64,000 nucleotides of DNA from Nymphaea colorata (lineage: Eukaryota; Streptophyta; Magnoliopsida; Nymphaeales; Nymphaeaceae): NCBI RefSeq assembly GCF_008831285.2, contig NC_045142.1:18351354-18415353 (forward strand), given 5' to 3'. A model generated the notes under the pieces. That model ran no database searches. It worked only from the letters and a program-made list of their open reading frames with translations, and was not told the origin of the DNA. Positions 11,401 to 21,903 of this stretch are shown piece after piece (within the stretch, counting starts at the first letter, position 1; the number at the start of each line of letters is the position of its first letter). The position numbers and the translations under genes are program-made.

Positions 11401-14400
11401 CTTCCCTGGATGACCCAAGTCGTGCTCAGAAGCAACCTGTTGAAGAAGAGAGTCAGACTGTTGCTGCAAGTGAAGAGCTTCCCATCGCCCTGCGAAAGGG
11501 TGTCAGGTCATGTACTCAACATCCTATTGGTAACTTTGTTTAATATTCTAGATTGAGCAAGGAATACAAATGTTTTGTATCTTCTCTTTCTTTGGCTATG
11601 ATTCCCAGGAATGTTGCTGAGGCTCAGAGTGATCTCAAGTGGACTTATGCAATGCAAGAAGAGATGGAAGCCCTGAGAAGAAACATGACATGGGAAGTTG
11701 TAAAGATTCCTGAGGCGGCTCACTTGGTTGGATCTAAGTGGGTCTACACCATCAAGTACAAACCAGATGGAAGTGTTGAAAGATACAAAGCTCGTCTTGT
11801 GGCCAAGGGGTTTAGTCAGAAATATGGGATTGATTACTCAGAGACATTTGCTCCTGTTGTGAAGATGAAAACTGTCAGAGTCATTATCTCCTTAGCTGTG
11901 ATGAATGAGTGAAGATGTACCAACTTGATGTCAAGAACGTTTTTCTCAATGGAGACCTTGAAGAGGAAGTATATATGTGTATGCCTCCAGGATATGAAGA
12001 ACCTAGAAAATGTTGCAAGCTAAAGAAAGTTTTATATGGGCTCAAGCAATCTCCTCGAGCATGGTTTGAACGACTTAGATTTATCATGAGACAATGTGGA
12101 TACCATCAAGGGAATGGAGATCATACACTCTTTGTGAAGAGAAATGAGCAAAAGGTTACTATTTTGTTGGTATATGTTGATGATATGATTGTTACAGGTG
12201 ATGATGAAAATGAAATAATTAAGTTAAAGAAACTGTTGGCGATCGAGTTTGATCTCAAGGACCTTGGTAAGTTGAAATATTTCCTTGGCATTGAAATTGC
12301 TAGGTCTGGGACTAGCCTCGTGCTAAATCAATGGAAGTACACTCTAGATTTGTTAAAGGAGACTGGGAAACTGGGGTGTAGACCAGCTTCTACTCCTCTA
12401 GATGCTGGCCATAAGCTAAGTCTTAGAGATGGGGAGCCTCTCTGTGAAGAGACCAAAAGAAGATATCAATGTCTTGTAGGGAAGTTGATTTATCTTACTC
12501 TCACTAGACCTGATATTACCTTTGCTGTGAATGTGATGAGTCAGTTCATGCATGCTCTCACGGATGCTCACTTGAAGGCTGTCGACAGAATCTTATGCTA
12601 CTTGAAGAGGAATCCTGGCAAAGGTCTCCTGTATGTTAAGCAAGACGCTCTTGGGATTGAAGGTTACTCAGATGCAGACTGAGCATGCTGTATTGACATT
12701 AGGAGGTCCACCTCTGGCTATTGTATCTATTTGGGAGGGAATCTCATAGTGTGGAGGAGTAAGAGGCAAGACGTTTGTTCTCGTTCCAGTGCTGAAGCAG
12801 AATACAGAGTTGTTGCTATGGGAGTTTCTGAGCTTTTGTAGCTGAAAGTATTGTTGACTGATATTGGTATAGAAGTTGAAGAACCAATGAAGATGTATTA
12901 TGATAACAAGTCAGCAATCAACTTGGCCAACAACCATGTGCTTCATGACAAAACAAAGCATGTCGAGATTGACCGGCATTTCATTCGAGAAAGAATTGAT
13001 GCTAAAGAACTTGTACTTCCTTATATGAGATCTGAAGACCAAACTGCTGATGTCCTGACCAAAGCCTTGTCTTCAACTTCATCTGAGAGAAATGTATCCA
13101 AGTTGGGCATGTTTGATATGTATGCCCAACTTGAGGGGGAGTGTTGACGTGTTTTAATGTATGGGTCTGGGTCTGGACCCGATCCAGTGTGTGCTCCTAT
13201 TTAGGCCTATTGAGACTCTACTTGTATCTTGGTAACCCTAATTTTTGTATCTTGGTAACCCTAATTTTTGAGAGTGAATGAAATCTTAAGAGAGAGAGAG
13301 TCTGGTTGCTAGTGGGCACCAGTTCCTCCTCATATGTGGTTTTTTCCCTCTTGTTGAGGGTTTTTCCACGTTACATCGTGTTCATCGTATTCTTGTTCCT
13401 ATTTTTCGTGTTTCTACACATGTAATCCTTTTCATCATTAAATATTATAGTTTATAAACAAAGCCTAGCGTGAAAAGCACAGGATCGCACTACTTATCTT
13501 CATTGTTTAATTTATATGATAGTTAGAAAAAGGTGCCCTAGTTGTAAGATCTTAAGATTCTGAACACCGTTCCCTAGCATTCTCTATTATTTTATTTCTC
13601 TTCATAGCAAACCTGACTTAGTTTACGAGTCAATTAGAAAAAATAATTATCTTATACTCTTCGTCAAAGCTGTCATGGCTTAATATGCTAAGATTTCTCT
13701 AATTATAGGATCATAAGGCAACATCTCAAAAAGAGTTTCCCAGCAGAGGAAGAGGACGATTTACATTCATCTGAGTTCCAATTAAACGATCATCCAGAGG
13801 ATTAGAAATGACCAACCACCACGCATTATATTAGTCAAATATTGACCTGTAGAGTAGACGACAAAAAGGGCCTCTGTTCCTAACTTCTTGCTGGAAAATG
13901 AACTGTACAGTTATTCAGTTAAGCTGGAAGAATTGCCCACCAGCTTCAGCCAGTCACAAATATATCATGACAAAGAACCAAAAAAGTGAAAAAAAAGGAA
14001 AACATCAACAAAATAAAAATATCATGATATTCTCACATTATTTTTGAGAGATTTTTCAAAAAATCATTTTTAAAATATTTTAGAATTTTGAGATTCTTTT
14101 AACATTTTAATAACTCTTATAAAATTTTATCAACGTTTTCAAGAAAATTGATTATAAAAACTTATAATTCCATAGTTTTTTCCATTATTCTTTGTATATT
14201 TTAAAATTTTTGAACTCGAAGAAAAATAAAAGTTTCCAATTAACAAATTTATAGTTCCATATTTTTTTCATTATTCTTTGTATGTTTTAAAATTTTTTGA
14301 ACTCCAAGACAAAAACGTTCCAATTAATACCCAAGACATCAACAAAAACCAAGAGTATTTCTTATTATGTGTTCAGCTAACTACATATAGGACTCCTGCA

Positions 14401-16528
14401 AGGTGGAGAGACATAACAGACGCATGTTCTCCATCATATTAGATTAACTCAATCAATGGTTTGAAATCTATGGAAACAGATTATCATGGCAACTTGATTC
14501 ATAAAGTGCAAGAAGAATCAAGATAAGTTCATACCAGCACAGAACACCGTTCAGAATGCCGCAAAAATTCATGGCCTAGACCATAGCCCAAGTGGGCACC
14601 TTCAAGCAAACCAGGGAGATCGGCAACCACCACTGTAGAATCATAATCAAAAGAAACTACACCCAGGTTTGGAAGTAAGGTTGTAAATGGATAGTTCGCA
14701 ATGGCCGGTTGAGCAGCACTAATGGCACTGAGTAGAGTGCTCTTTCCAGCATTTGGGGCTCCTACTATCCCAACATCAGCCACCAGTTTCAGTTCCAAAT
14801 CCAACCACCTAACCAAGAAAAAGAGTGGTATAAGTAGTTTGTCGTAGAAAAACATGTTTCTGAAGTTCAAAGGTATAGCCGTCTAGGTCAATGACTCGAA
14901 AAAGATTGATCATTTGACTAGTTGAATCATATCAAATAAAGGATAATTACATTCCAGGAAATATCGAAGCAATGTTCACTACATGCAACATTCACAAGGA
15001 AAAACAACATGGCATATAACGCAAATGAACAAACAGCTCTCACTTGAGAAGCCTGGTTTCAGGGGCCCAAGGTTTAAACTCACACTTCACATTAGACTCC
15101 GAAAGTTGTTGCTCTTCCATTCCCACAAAACTGACTGGTTTCAGGGGCCTACGGTTTAAACTCATACTTCACATTAGACTCCGAAAGTTGTTGCTCTTCC
15201 ATTCCCGTAAAACTGATGCAACTAAAGGATAGGAAGAATTGCATTCCACAGTTTCAATCTCGGGCCTTGATAGAAAAGAGAAGTGCTTTAAATTAGAGTC
15301 ATTAGACATTTAGACTACAGTTCCATAACACAGAAAGATACCACTAAGTCAGCCTTAGGAGGGCAAACTCGACCAACTTTATCCCCACATTTTTGCGCAT
15401 CATGGCCATAATTTCTTGATTATCAAAAAGAGAGACTAAAAAATGAAGGGGAAAAAAAAATGGAACCACCACAATGTTAGTACTGAAGGGAAGGAATGAA
15501 GATGAAATGAAGGCTCACATTTCTGCACCTTCTTCTCCCTTCTCAGAAATTTTGGGAACTCTGTTTGTCCCTGACTTGAACGACGCATTGCCTCGCCCAC
15601 CTCGCCCGCCTGGTAGAAGCAACGCTCGCTGGCCAGGATGCATCAATTCCAACAGCACCTCCCCTTCCCCCAGATCACTGCCTGCTTCTCTGACCACCGT
15701 TCCCGGTGCCACCTTAACCACGACATCTTCTCCTTTTGCTCCAGCCTGGTTTCGCCCTTGCCCATTACCCCCCTTCCCTGCCCGAAAATGAACAGCCTTG
15801 CGGAAAGGCAACAGAGAATTCATGGATCCGTCCACTTCCAAAAAGACATTCCCGCCCCGCCCACCGTCCCCTCCGGCCGGACCACCGAAGGGAACATACT
15901 TCTCTCGCCTGAAAGCCACCACCCCGTTCCCGCCATCACCCGCTTTCACGTAAATCTTCGCCCGGTCGAAGCACCTCATCACCGCAGGAACCCCTTTCTC
16001 CTTCTCCTCTATGCCTTCCCCGGATGAATCGTCTCTATCATCCCCATAATCCAAATAGACTCCAGCATCATCATCGTCCTCTTCCTCTTCGTCCTCATCA
16101 TCAACTTCACCAATCTCCCCATCATCATCGTCAATTCGAAATCCTAGATCGTTCCAAAGCCGCTCTTCCTCATCAAATTCAGCCTCATTGGCGGTGCCAG
16201 AACCAGACGACTGGGCCATAGTACCGGACGTGCTTACCCCTTCAAATTCCGGGAGAACGGGAACCGTCGACAAATCGGCGAGCTTTATCTCACCGGGGAC
16301 GGAGAATTCGGCAGTAAGGAAGTCGTCCCTCGGAGGAAGTACCGTCCAGGTAGTGGCCTCCTCGCCGGCGGATGGCCGGCGAGTAGAGGAGGACGGCGCC
16401 GCCGCTTCCTTCACCCTCGGGCGCGCCTTGAGCTTAGGTTTAGATTTTCGAGGAAGGCCCTTTGTGGGGTTCCTAGTCGAAGGGCGTGCCTGCGCAGAGA
16501 CGAAGAAGCCGATGGCGAGCGAGGCCAT
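5331..16528 (-). CDS. OBGC: Plastid Obg-type GTPase (ObgC), six exons
   Basis: Obg GTPases associate with the large ribosomal subunit; the plant plastid form is needed for chloroplast ribosome biogenesis. I joined six exons by their splice signals: 16528-15519, 14808-14535, 7532-7241, 6669-6510, 6307-6199 and 5426-5331. Phases match at every junction, giving 646 residues. Residues 1 to about 60 look like a transit peptide (rich in Ser, Arg, Lys). About 110-170 is very acidic. About 180-337 is the glycine-rich Obg fold ([33 protein letters not shown]). The G domain follows with G1 GAPNAGKST at 353-361, G3 DLPGL and G4 NKID at 467-470. The C-terminal domain ends [19 protein letters not shown], then MEMVWHDS. 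The start is the first ATG of the long first exon. Intron 2 (7533-14534) contains a copia element. No frame break is seen, so I infer a working gene. Confidence 0.93.
6199..6307 (-). CDS. OBGC: ObgC exon 5 (C-terminal domain)
   Basis: Reads [20 protein letters not shown] then [14 protein letters not shown], the conserved end of plant and bacterial Obg. The acceptor is GGTATAG and the donor is GTATGT. The exact acceptor is chosen because it restores Gln-Tyr after TNW in frame. Confidence 0.85.
6510..6669 (-). CDS. OBGC: ObgC exon 4 (linker to C-terminal domain)
   Basis: Too interrupted to stand out as an open frame, but it reads through as a linker followed by [18 protein letters not shown], the conserved entry to the Obg C-terminal domain. 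The acceptor is TTGCAG and the donor is GTAAGC. Its phases fit exons 3 and 5. Confidence 0.88.
7241..7532 (-). CDS. OBGC: ObgC exon 3 (G4, end of G domain)
   Basis: The acceptor is CTGGTCTAG and the donor is GTAATA. It starts [15 protein letters not shown] and contains the guanine-specificity motif NKID and the SAMNRQG sequence (G5-like). It is the next exon after the 7-kb, transposon-bearing intron. Confidence 0.92.
7791..8221. repeat. GGTAC-rich dispersed repeat, copy 1 (MITE-like)
   Basis: Its ends form an imperfect inverted repeat: AGCTATGTCACATAGGTAC on the left against the complement of GTACCCATGTAATAAAGCT on the right, 15 of 19 positions matching. The interior is full of GGTAC/GTACC words and has a short (TG)n. 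Related copies lie near 36978 and 56062. It is non-coding and sits in ObgC intron 2. No target duplication could be confirmed. Confidence 0.5.
8415..8668 (+). repeat. 5' LTR of the copia element in ObgC
   Basis: Starts TGTTGACG and ends TATTTCTATA, so the usual terminal CA has decayed to TA. It contains a GA run and is followed directly by the primer binding site. Confidence 0.9.
9863..13147 (+). pseudogene. Decayed copia pol (protease-integrase-RT-RNase H)
   Basis: The protease motif [10 protein letters not shown] begins at 9863. Integrase follows with the HERLGH zinc-binding region, [18 protein letters not shown] and [10 protein letters not shown] (DDE-type residues). The reverse transcriptase shows [23 protein letters not shown] and YVDDM, and RNase H shows KSAINLANN and [13 protein letters not shown]. 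The frame is interrupted near 11185 (frame change), at 11541 and near 11910 (frame change), and by stops near 12680 and 12838. It cannot make its own polyprotein now. Confidence 0.92.
13142..13418 (+). repeat. 3' LTR of the copia element in ObgC
   Basis: Starts TGTTGACG and ends TTTCTACA. It contains an extra tandem copy of a 23-bp segment (around the words TCTTGGTAACCCTAATTTTT) that is single in the 5' LTR. Confidence 0.92.
14535..14808 (-). CDS. OBGC: ObgC exon 2 (G1-G3)
   Basis: The acceptor is TTGGTTAG and the donor is GTATGA. It encodes residues 337-428 with the P-loop GAPNAGKST, the switch I region [11 protein letters not shown] and the G3 DLPGL motif. It ends in phase 0. Confidence 0.92.
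15054..15215. repeat. 81-bp tandem duplication in ObgC intron 1
   Basis: Two adjacent copies with period 81 begin CTGGTTTCAGGGGCC and differ at only a few bases. It is non-coding and intronic. Confidence 0.9.
15519..16528 (-). CDS. OBGC: ObgC exon 1 (transit peptide, acidic linker, Obg fold)
   Basis: This exon runs from the ATG at 16528 and ends two bases into a Met codon before a GTGAG donor. It encodes residues 1-336 and holds the whole glycine-rich Obg fold. It is clearly more GC-rich than the flanking sequence. Confidence 0.9.
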
Positions 16529-17709
16529 TCCCTCCCAAGCTCAACCAGTGGATAACTTTCCCGCGCGCCCTTTATCTACAGCAGGCATCGAAAGATGTTT
16601 CTTACTGAAAATTATATAAATATTAATACAATTTAAGAAATTTTTGACAATGCTGAGGATATATTAGAAATTTCCTTCCAAAATATCAACCGTTAGCATG
16701 CGCTGCTGATATTCTACTTTTTGGCAGAAACAAGCATAATTTTGAAATAATAGCAGACTTGCTTCGTTTTCTAAACGTTTTCGGCTGGCCGCTCGAATTG
16801 AAGTGAAACAAACAATAGTAGGGGTGCGAAGGAAGATCTGAATGAAGAAGCAAATCTGTTAATATAATTTGTCCAAATATGAATTAATGTGTTTAGTTTC
16901 ATTCAAGTTTGTTATCAACTATTCTAATTTTAAGTGTAAAAAAAAATATAATTTCGTTTCTGATAAAACCTTTTAAAACAATTTTTGGTTAACAATTAAA
17001 CATCAATGTGCATTAAAAAATAAAAAATATATCATAAATATAATTATTTTTTTATTATTCAATGAATCTGCCCAATAGATTGAGGGCAAATTTATCAAAC
17101 ATTATTAAACTGTTGTTATTGCCAAACGGCCCTTATGAAATGTTTAGAAACAAAAACACTCTTAATATTTCATGAATATGTTCCAAATATTGGGATGTAT
17201 TCATGGAGACATATTTATAATATATTAATAAGGTCTCCATATTACCAAACATCCAAAAAATATCACCAAAACAGACTCTTATGTTCTTTGTACTCACTTT
17301 GAACTCAATGATTCTCAGTTTCTATTCTACGAATGACTCTCAAAAACATTAGGATAGATTCATAGAAATAGATTTATGAAGCCTCCTCATTACTAATTAC
17401 CCCCTTAAAAGGTGTCACCCAAACACGCCTTGGGACTCTGTACTCACCTTAACCCAATGATTTAATGAAGTTAAGTTTGCTCCATCATAATGACCACCTA
17501 TATTAATATTTGTGCTTCTTTCACTAAAAAATTATTTTCATTTATTTTGCAATTCTTTTACCAGTACTGAGATTCTTCACAAGAATTAGTCTTACTCCAT
17601 AATCTCATGCTTTTTGAATTTTTAGTAAATTTTATAACATACAACTTCTTGGCACTAGAAACAATTTATGAGTTACAAAAGTTCCTGAATTATACTGTGT
17701 TTCTTTGTG
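16529..17709. other. Upstream region of ObgC, AT-rich with imperfect repeats
   Basis: The first 60-80 bases beyond the ObgC start are GC-richer and probably 5' UTR and promoter. Farther out, two related blocks around 17230-17320 and 17395-17475 share words such as CCAAACA, TACTCAC and CAATGATT, suggesting a degenerate duplication or MITE remains. No gene is supported. Confidence 0.4.
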
Positions 17710-17714
17710 TATAT

Positions 17715-20055
17715 TGTAAGTCACTACATCAGAATTTAACCAGACTGAAAATTGGACGTCCAATGACTAGGAAATTCACAGTCAAACTAGGAAGCTAAAA
17801 TAGTCAAACGCCTAATAAGACTAGCATATTATGGTTTTTGGTCAGTGATAAACTTGTAATAGGGTATATTAGTAATTTAGTTAATTAAAATTAAATTATG
17901 TAAATTATGATTAAGTTTAACTAATGACAGTTTAAGAGTTTAAACAACCAATTAGTGACATATTAGAGCTCTTAAATTAGGAACCAAAACTAAAACTAAT
18001 CATTTAAATCGAATTAATTTAACAAAGCTCCTCAAAATGTATTATCTTCTAAATCTCCTCAAGATAGATTAATATAAAATATAATATAATAAGTAACATA
18101 AAGATAATAAATTTTGGCTATAAGTAGGGGCTTCCACCCCCTTTGGAATGCAACGTGAGGGAAAAGAGGAAGAGAGAGAAGAGAAAGATTGGAGAGGGAA
18201 AAGAGGGAGGAGAGAAGAGAAAGAGGCAGGAGAAGAGAAGAATGTGAGAGAAAGAAGAGAGAGAGGAGAGAGAAAGAGAGGGTAGAGAGAGAAAGTGTCT
18301 GTCGACAAAGAAATCGTAATCACCTGGAGCAAACTTTGCTTAAAAATTTTAATTGTTTCCCTTAGGCTGCACTTTCAGCTCTCCTCAATGATTCTGACGG
18401 ATTCAGAATTTAGAAAATCAGGAGCGACAAAACGAGATGTTGCCGAATTTTGTTAGAAACCTTGAAAAATCCATGTCAAACCGCGCACCGATTTGTTGTA
18501 TCATGAAACTTGACGGTGGATAAGGTTAGGCTGCAGCTAGCTTTCATCAGCCATGAATCTTAATAGTAAATGTTGGTCGGCTATGATCTAACTTCAGCTA
18601 GACTACCTTGGCCGTACCTCAAGTCGAGATGAAGCTGGGTGAGCGATTGACCACACAAAGTTTTAGTTAAGATTTAAATAATACATAATTCAATTAATCA
18701 TGTAGTTTATACAGTGTTTAGACTAGTAAAGTTGAGATTAGGATGCTTGAACTAAGTTGCAAGTTAAGCAAATAACTTAAGTTAATTAAGTTCAATTTGA
18801 TTTTTCGAATACATGTTCATGCATACATGCATGATATTTAGTTGTATTTATTTTTGAAAGTACATGACACCGACACGCGTAAATAGAGAACTCGAGCTGT
18901 GTTAGTGATATAGGTTAGATACTGAGTTTAAAACGTGAGTTGTTTAATGATAAAGTCATGCTTTAGCTCTGAGATGAGCATATTTGATAATGTAAACAAG
19001 GTAGTGTGATGATAAATGTAGACGTATGTTCAATGTTCATGCATTAAGTTGATTGATCATGATGGTTGTTTATTTACTTTAAGCAAATGTTTGCTCATGG
19101 TTTGAGTTATCATTATGATGTGGACAACAACCTAGGATCAGTTTGTTGATGGTATAAGGGAAAAGTCCGAGAGCGGCACAATATACCGAAAATGTGAGAT
19201 CGGCACATGTTACCACTATAAAGAGTCGAACTCAATTGTAAAACATAAAAGGGGTCAAGTTGAGTGGTGCCCGAGTCTAGAGACCCGTGAGCGGAACCTT
19301 CCCTAAATGCACGGACTAAGAAAGTGCTCATTCCTCAGGTTACTTAGAAGAGCTCATACCCATCGTGAGACAGCGAGTGTGGGATGGAGTAACAGCTGAT
19401 CTCAACGAAATGTGAGTCAGTCACGGCAATGGTTACCGCAAACTGTGTCAATATTCCTTGTGACTCAGTGTGTGTTTAAGACCTTTAAGATGAGCAATGG
19501 TTCACCCTTATTCACTGACAAGCTAGGTGGCATCATAAGATGTTATGTATCATAAAAATTTATGAGATTTTGAATTGACTCTTTTATTCATTTATTTGTT
19601 CATTTATTTGCTTTGTTTATTGTCAACGATATGATTGGTTCTCGTGGGAGTCAGGTTGAGTCTACTTCTTTTTGAAGAAATCGATAAACCAAACTCAATG
19701 AGCCTTTTGAACTCACCAATATTAGAGTGAGCTTTCCTCGAGTAATGATACTCACTCATTATTGTTTTAACAATCAATACTATACATAAACTTTACATTC
19801 AAGTGATATATCAGAAATTTTGTTATGATTTTCATTTTACTCAGTAATTATGCTAATGTTATGACTATCTACTTTCATTAGGTTTTTATTATGTGACAGA
19901 TGATCCTTGTTGATCGGGCGGTTTAAGGGAAAGAAGACTGTTGGGAAGTAATGTGACAATGTCATATATATTTCTCCTATGCACTTTTGTTTGTACATAC
20001 TTATACATTTTTATGATGTTTGACACTAAGACTTGAGAGTTGTGGCTCTCCAACA
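17715..20055 (+). mobile_element. Probable solo LTR (2.3 kb), Ty3/gypsy-like by appearance
   Basis: A non-coding block starting TGTAAGTC and ending CTCTCCAACA, flanked on both sides by TATAT (17710-17714 and 20056-20060). Inside is a TATA-type word (TATAAGTAGGGGC, about 18119) followed by a GA-rich leader. Near the end is a GGTTTAAGGGAAAGAAG...GGGAAGTAATGTGAC stretch of the kind seen at the 3' side of long plant LTRs. No internal domain or second LTR is present. The TATAT duplication is low-complexity and therefore weaker evidence than usual. Assignment to gypsy is inference. Confidence 0.55.
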
Positions 20056-20529
20056 TATATATAAAATAATGGTTTTTCTAAATATATATTTTTCATTAGC
20101 AACATTAACTGCTAAGACAGATAGTACAGTGCATTAATTGCACATGCAAGCTATCTCTATTTCTTTTTCAGGATTAGTTGTGTATGACATTGAAGTGTTA
20201 CAAATTTTCTAGAAAAAGCATTCTTAAACTTCATTGAATAATAATGCAATATTTTAAACTTTTGTCTTATTTTTAGTAAATCTTTGGTTTTTGTGTAACT
20301 TAGGCGGTTAGATGAAGAAAATGAAAACCTAAAGTGTACCTCTCAAAAATTGAGTGTTTTGACAAAACATTTAATTTTTAATTGTCCAAGTGACATTTAA
20401 TGCTCATATCTTACTTCTTGTTTGAATGGGGAAATAAATTGGTAAGTTTGAGAATTTAATATTTCTATATATATAGTTTGATTTTTCATAATATCTTTCA
20501 ATTTGTTAAAAAACGAAACACTAATAACG

Positions 20530-20940
20530 GATAGTTTTTTCAGTACCAAGGCAGCCGATTCGCCTCGACCGCCATAGGACGTAAGGTTGTTTATCAGCTT
20601 GTGCGCTACACAAGCCGATATTGCCGTACAATGAGTCGAGCCAATTTGAGTTTGATTCGAACGTATAAGGTTGGTCTTGAATTTATAAACAAGTTCGATT
20701 AAACTGGAGTAAAAGTTCATTTAATCTTAAGTTATCTTTTTTAAAATTCGAACCAATAACTTAATAAACTAGCTTAAATGAGTTAAGCTCGAATCGAAAC
20801 TCAGTCTGTTAAGTGGAGGTTGAACTGGCATTGTACAGTTCGACTTGGGTTCGAGCAGTCGAGCTTGAGCCGAATCGAGTCGAGTTGACTGAGCTCGAGC
20901 TATACTCGGTTCGTGTGCAGCCGGCCCATCCATTGCCTCG
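20530..20940. repeat. hAT-like terminal-region remnant
   Basis: Dense in TCGAG/CTCGA words and ending TCGTGTGCAGCC, closely resembling the subterminal region and right terminus of the hAT-like element at 40019-41674. No matching left end or target duplication is clear, so this is called a remnant. It lies directly upstream of the small gene at 21113. Confidence 0.45.
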
Positions 20941-21112
20941 CGCTTCTCCACAACCCGATTATATTGCGGCTTCTCTTCTGGTATCCTCCCCCTCCCTCTG
21001 CATCTTGTTTCCGAGAAAGCCTCAGATTCCTCCACCACTTGCCTCAGATTCCTCCACCACTTTCTTAAAACTATACACCGCGCTTGTCCGTGGTCCGTCT
21101 TCGGTTGAGGGA

Positions 21113-21903
21113 ATGAAGGGTTTCCTGAGCGCTCTGCTGTCCAAGCCAGCCGCTTCTCTTAGGTAACCGACGAACCCACTCACTTTCTTACCCCAAGCTT
21201 CTCATTTTAATCAAACATTGCTTCTTTCTCATTTTCTTTGTCGAGCTACGAAAATCTGTCCATAGAAGCACAGATTGGTTTGAATTGTGATAACTTCCTC
21301 GATTAGTTTCATTCGGATATACTCAACTTTTCGTGGTTGAGTAGCAACTCCGAGTGGTTGGTTGTCGACTAAATTTTCCCAAAATCTTCTCTGAATCATT
21401 TGGTCCTGAAGAGAAGATGTTTATGGATTGTGCCGAGTTCCTTGGTTAATTTGGTACGGAAATTCTACTTAACCTTTTGATGTTGAAATAGCAACGGTGG
21501 TCGGCGACTTAATTTTCCCAAATCCGTCCCTGATGTGGCGTTGCACTCTAAGCGATTAAACTCCAATACCTTTCGTTCTTGAATCGTTGTCTAACGCCAG
21601 TGCTCTTAAACCACCGATTCAGAAATGAATTCTTGTTACTGGGCGTTGCCTCTGATGTTATGTTCACGACCATGATAAGATGTTGGTTGTAATTCTGTCA
21701 GGCGGCTGGAGCATGATGTAGAAACTGTGATCAAAGTATTGCAGCCGGGGCCTCTGGGAGTGGTGGAGCACAAATTCTCCGACACTGAGATTCGCCAGGC
21801 AGAGGCTGCCGTTCGTTCAGCAATTGAGAATTGGAAGAGGAACACAGATCTGGAAAGCAGGCATGGATTCGTGAAGCACAAAGAAGGAGGTAGCTCGTCC
21901 TGA
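21113..21903 (+). CDS. Small two-exon gene, 83-residue protein of unknown function
   Basis: Exon 1 (21113-21162) ends two bases into an Arg codon at an AG|GTAACC donor. Exon 2 (21702-21903) begins after TGTCAG and finishes the codon in frame. The product starts MKGFLSALLSKPAASLR and continues into a polar, acidic helix-rich region (RLEHDVETVIKVLQPGPLGV, VEHKFSDTEIRQAEAAVRSA, ENWKRN), ending GGSSS. The basic, Ala/Leu/Ser-rich N-terminus could be a short mitochondrial targeting peptide, but this is inference. I do not recognise a family. Support comes from the clean intron, a GC-rich 5' region, and codon use unlike the neighbouring noise. Confidence 0.65.

Larger units (their letters stand above)
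8415..13418 (+). mobile_element. Ty1/copia LTR retrotransposon lacking gag, in ObgC intron 2
   Basis: It is bounded by LTRs at 8415-8668 and 13142-13418, with a 5-bp target duplication CATGT on each side (8410-8414 and 13419-13423). The primer binding site TGGTATCAGAGCC (8669-8681, tRNA-iMet type) follows the 5' LTR directly, and a purine tract GAGGGGGAG precedes the 3' LTR. The LTRs differ at about a dozen positions plus a 23-bp tandem duplication in the 3' copy, so the insertion is not recent. Domain order is protease-integrase-reverse transcriptase-RNase H, as in copia. About 1.2 kb between primer site and protease has no gag-like coding. It lies antisense to the host gene. Confidence 0.95.

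Noticed and set aside
15474-16619. Plus-strand open frames opposite ObgC exon 1
   Set aside because: The minus strand encodes the conserved Obg fold; the plus frames are GC-rich shadows.
18069-18332. Minus-strand Ser/Leu-rich frame
   Set aside because: It is a translation of a GA-rich tract within the probable solo LTR.
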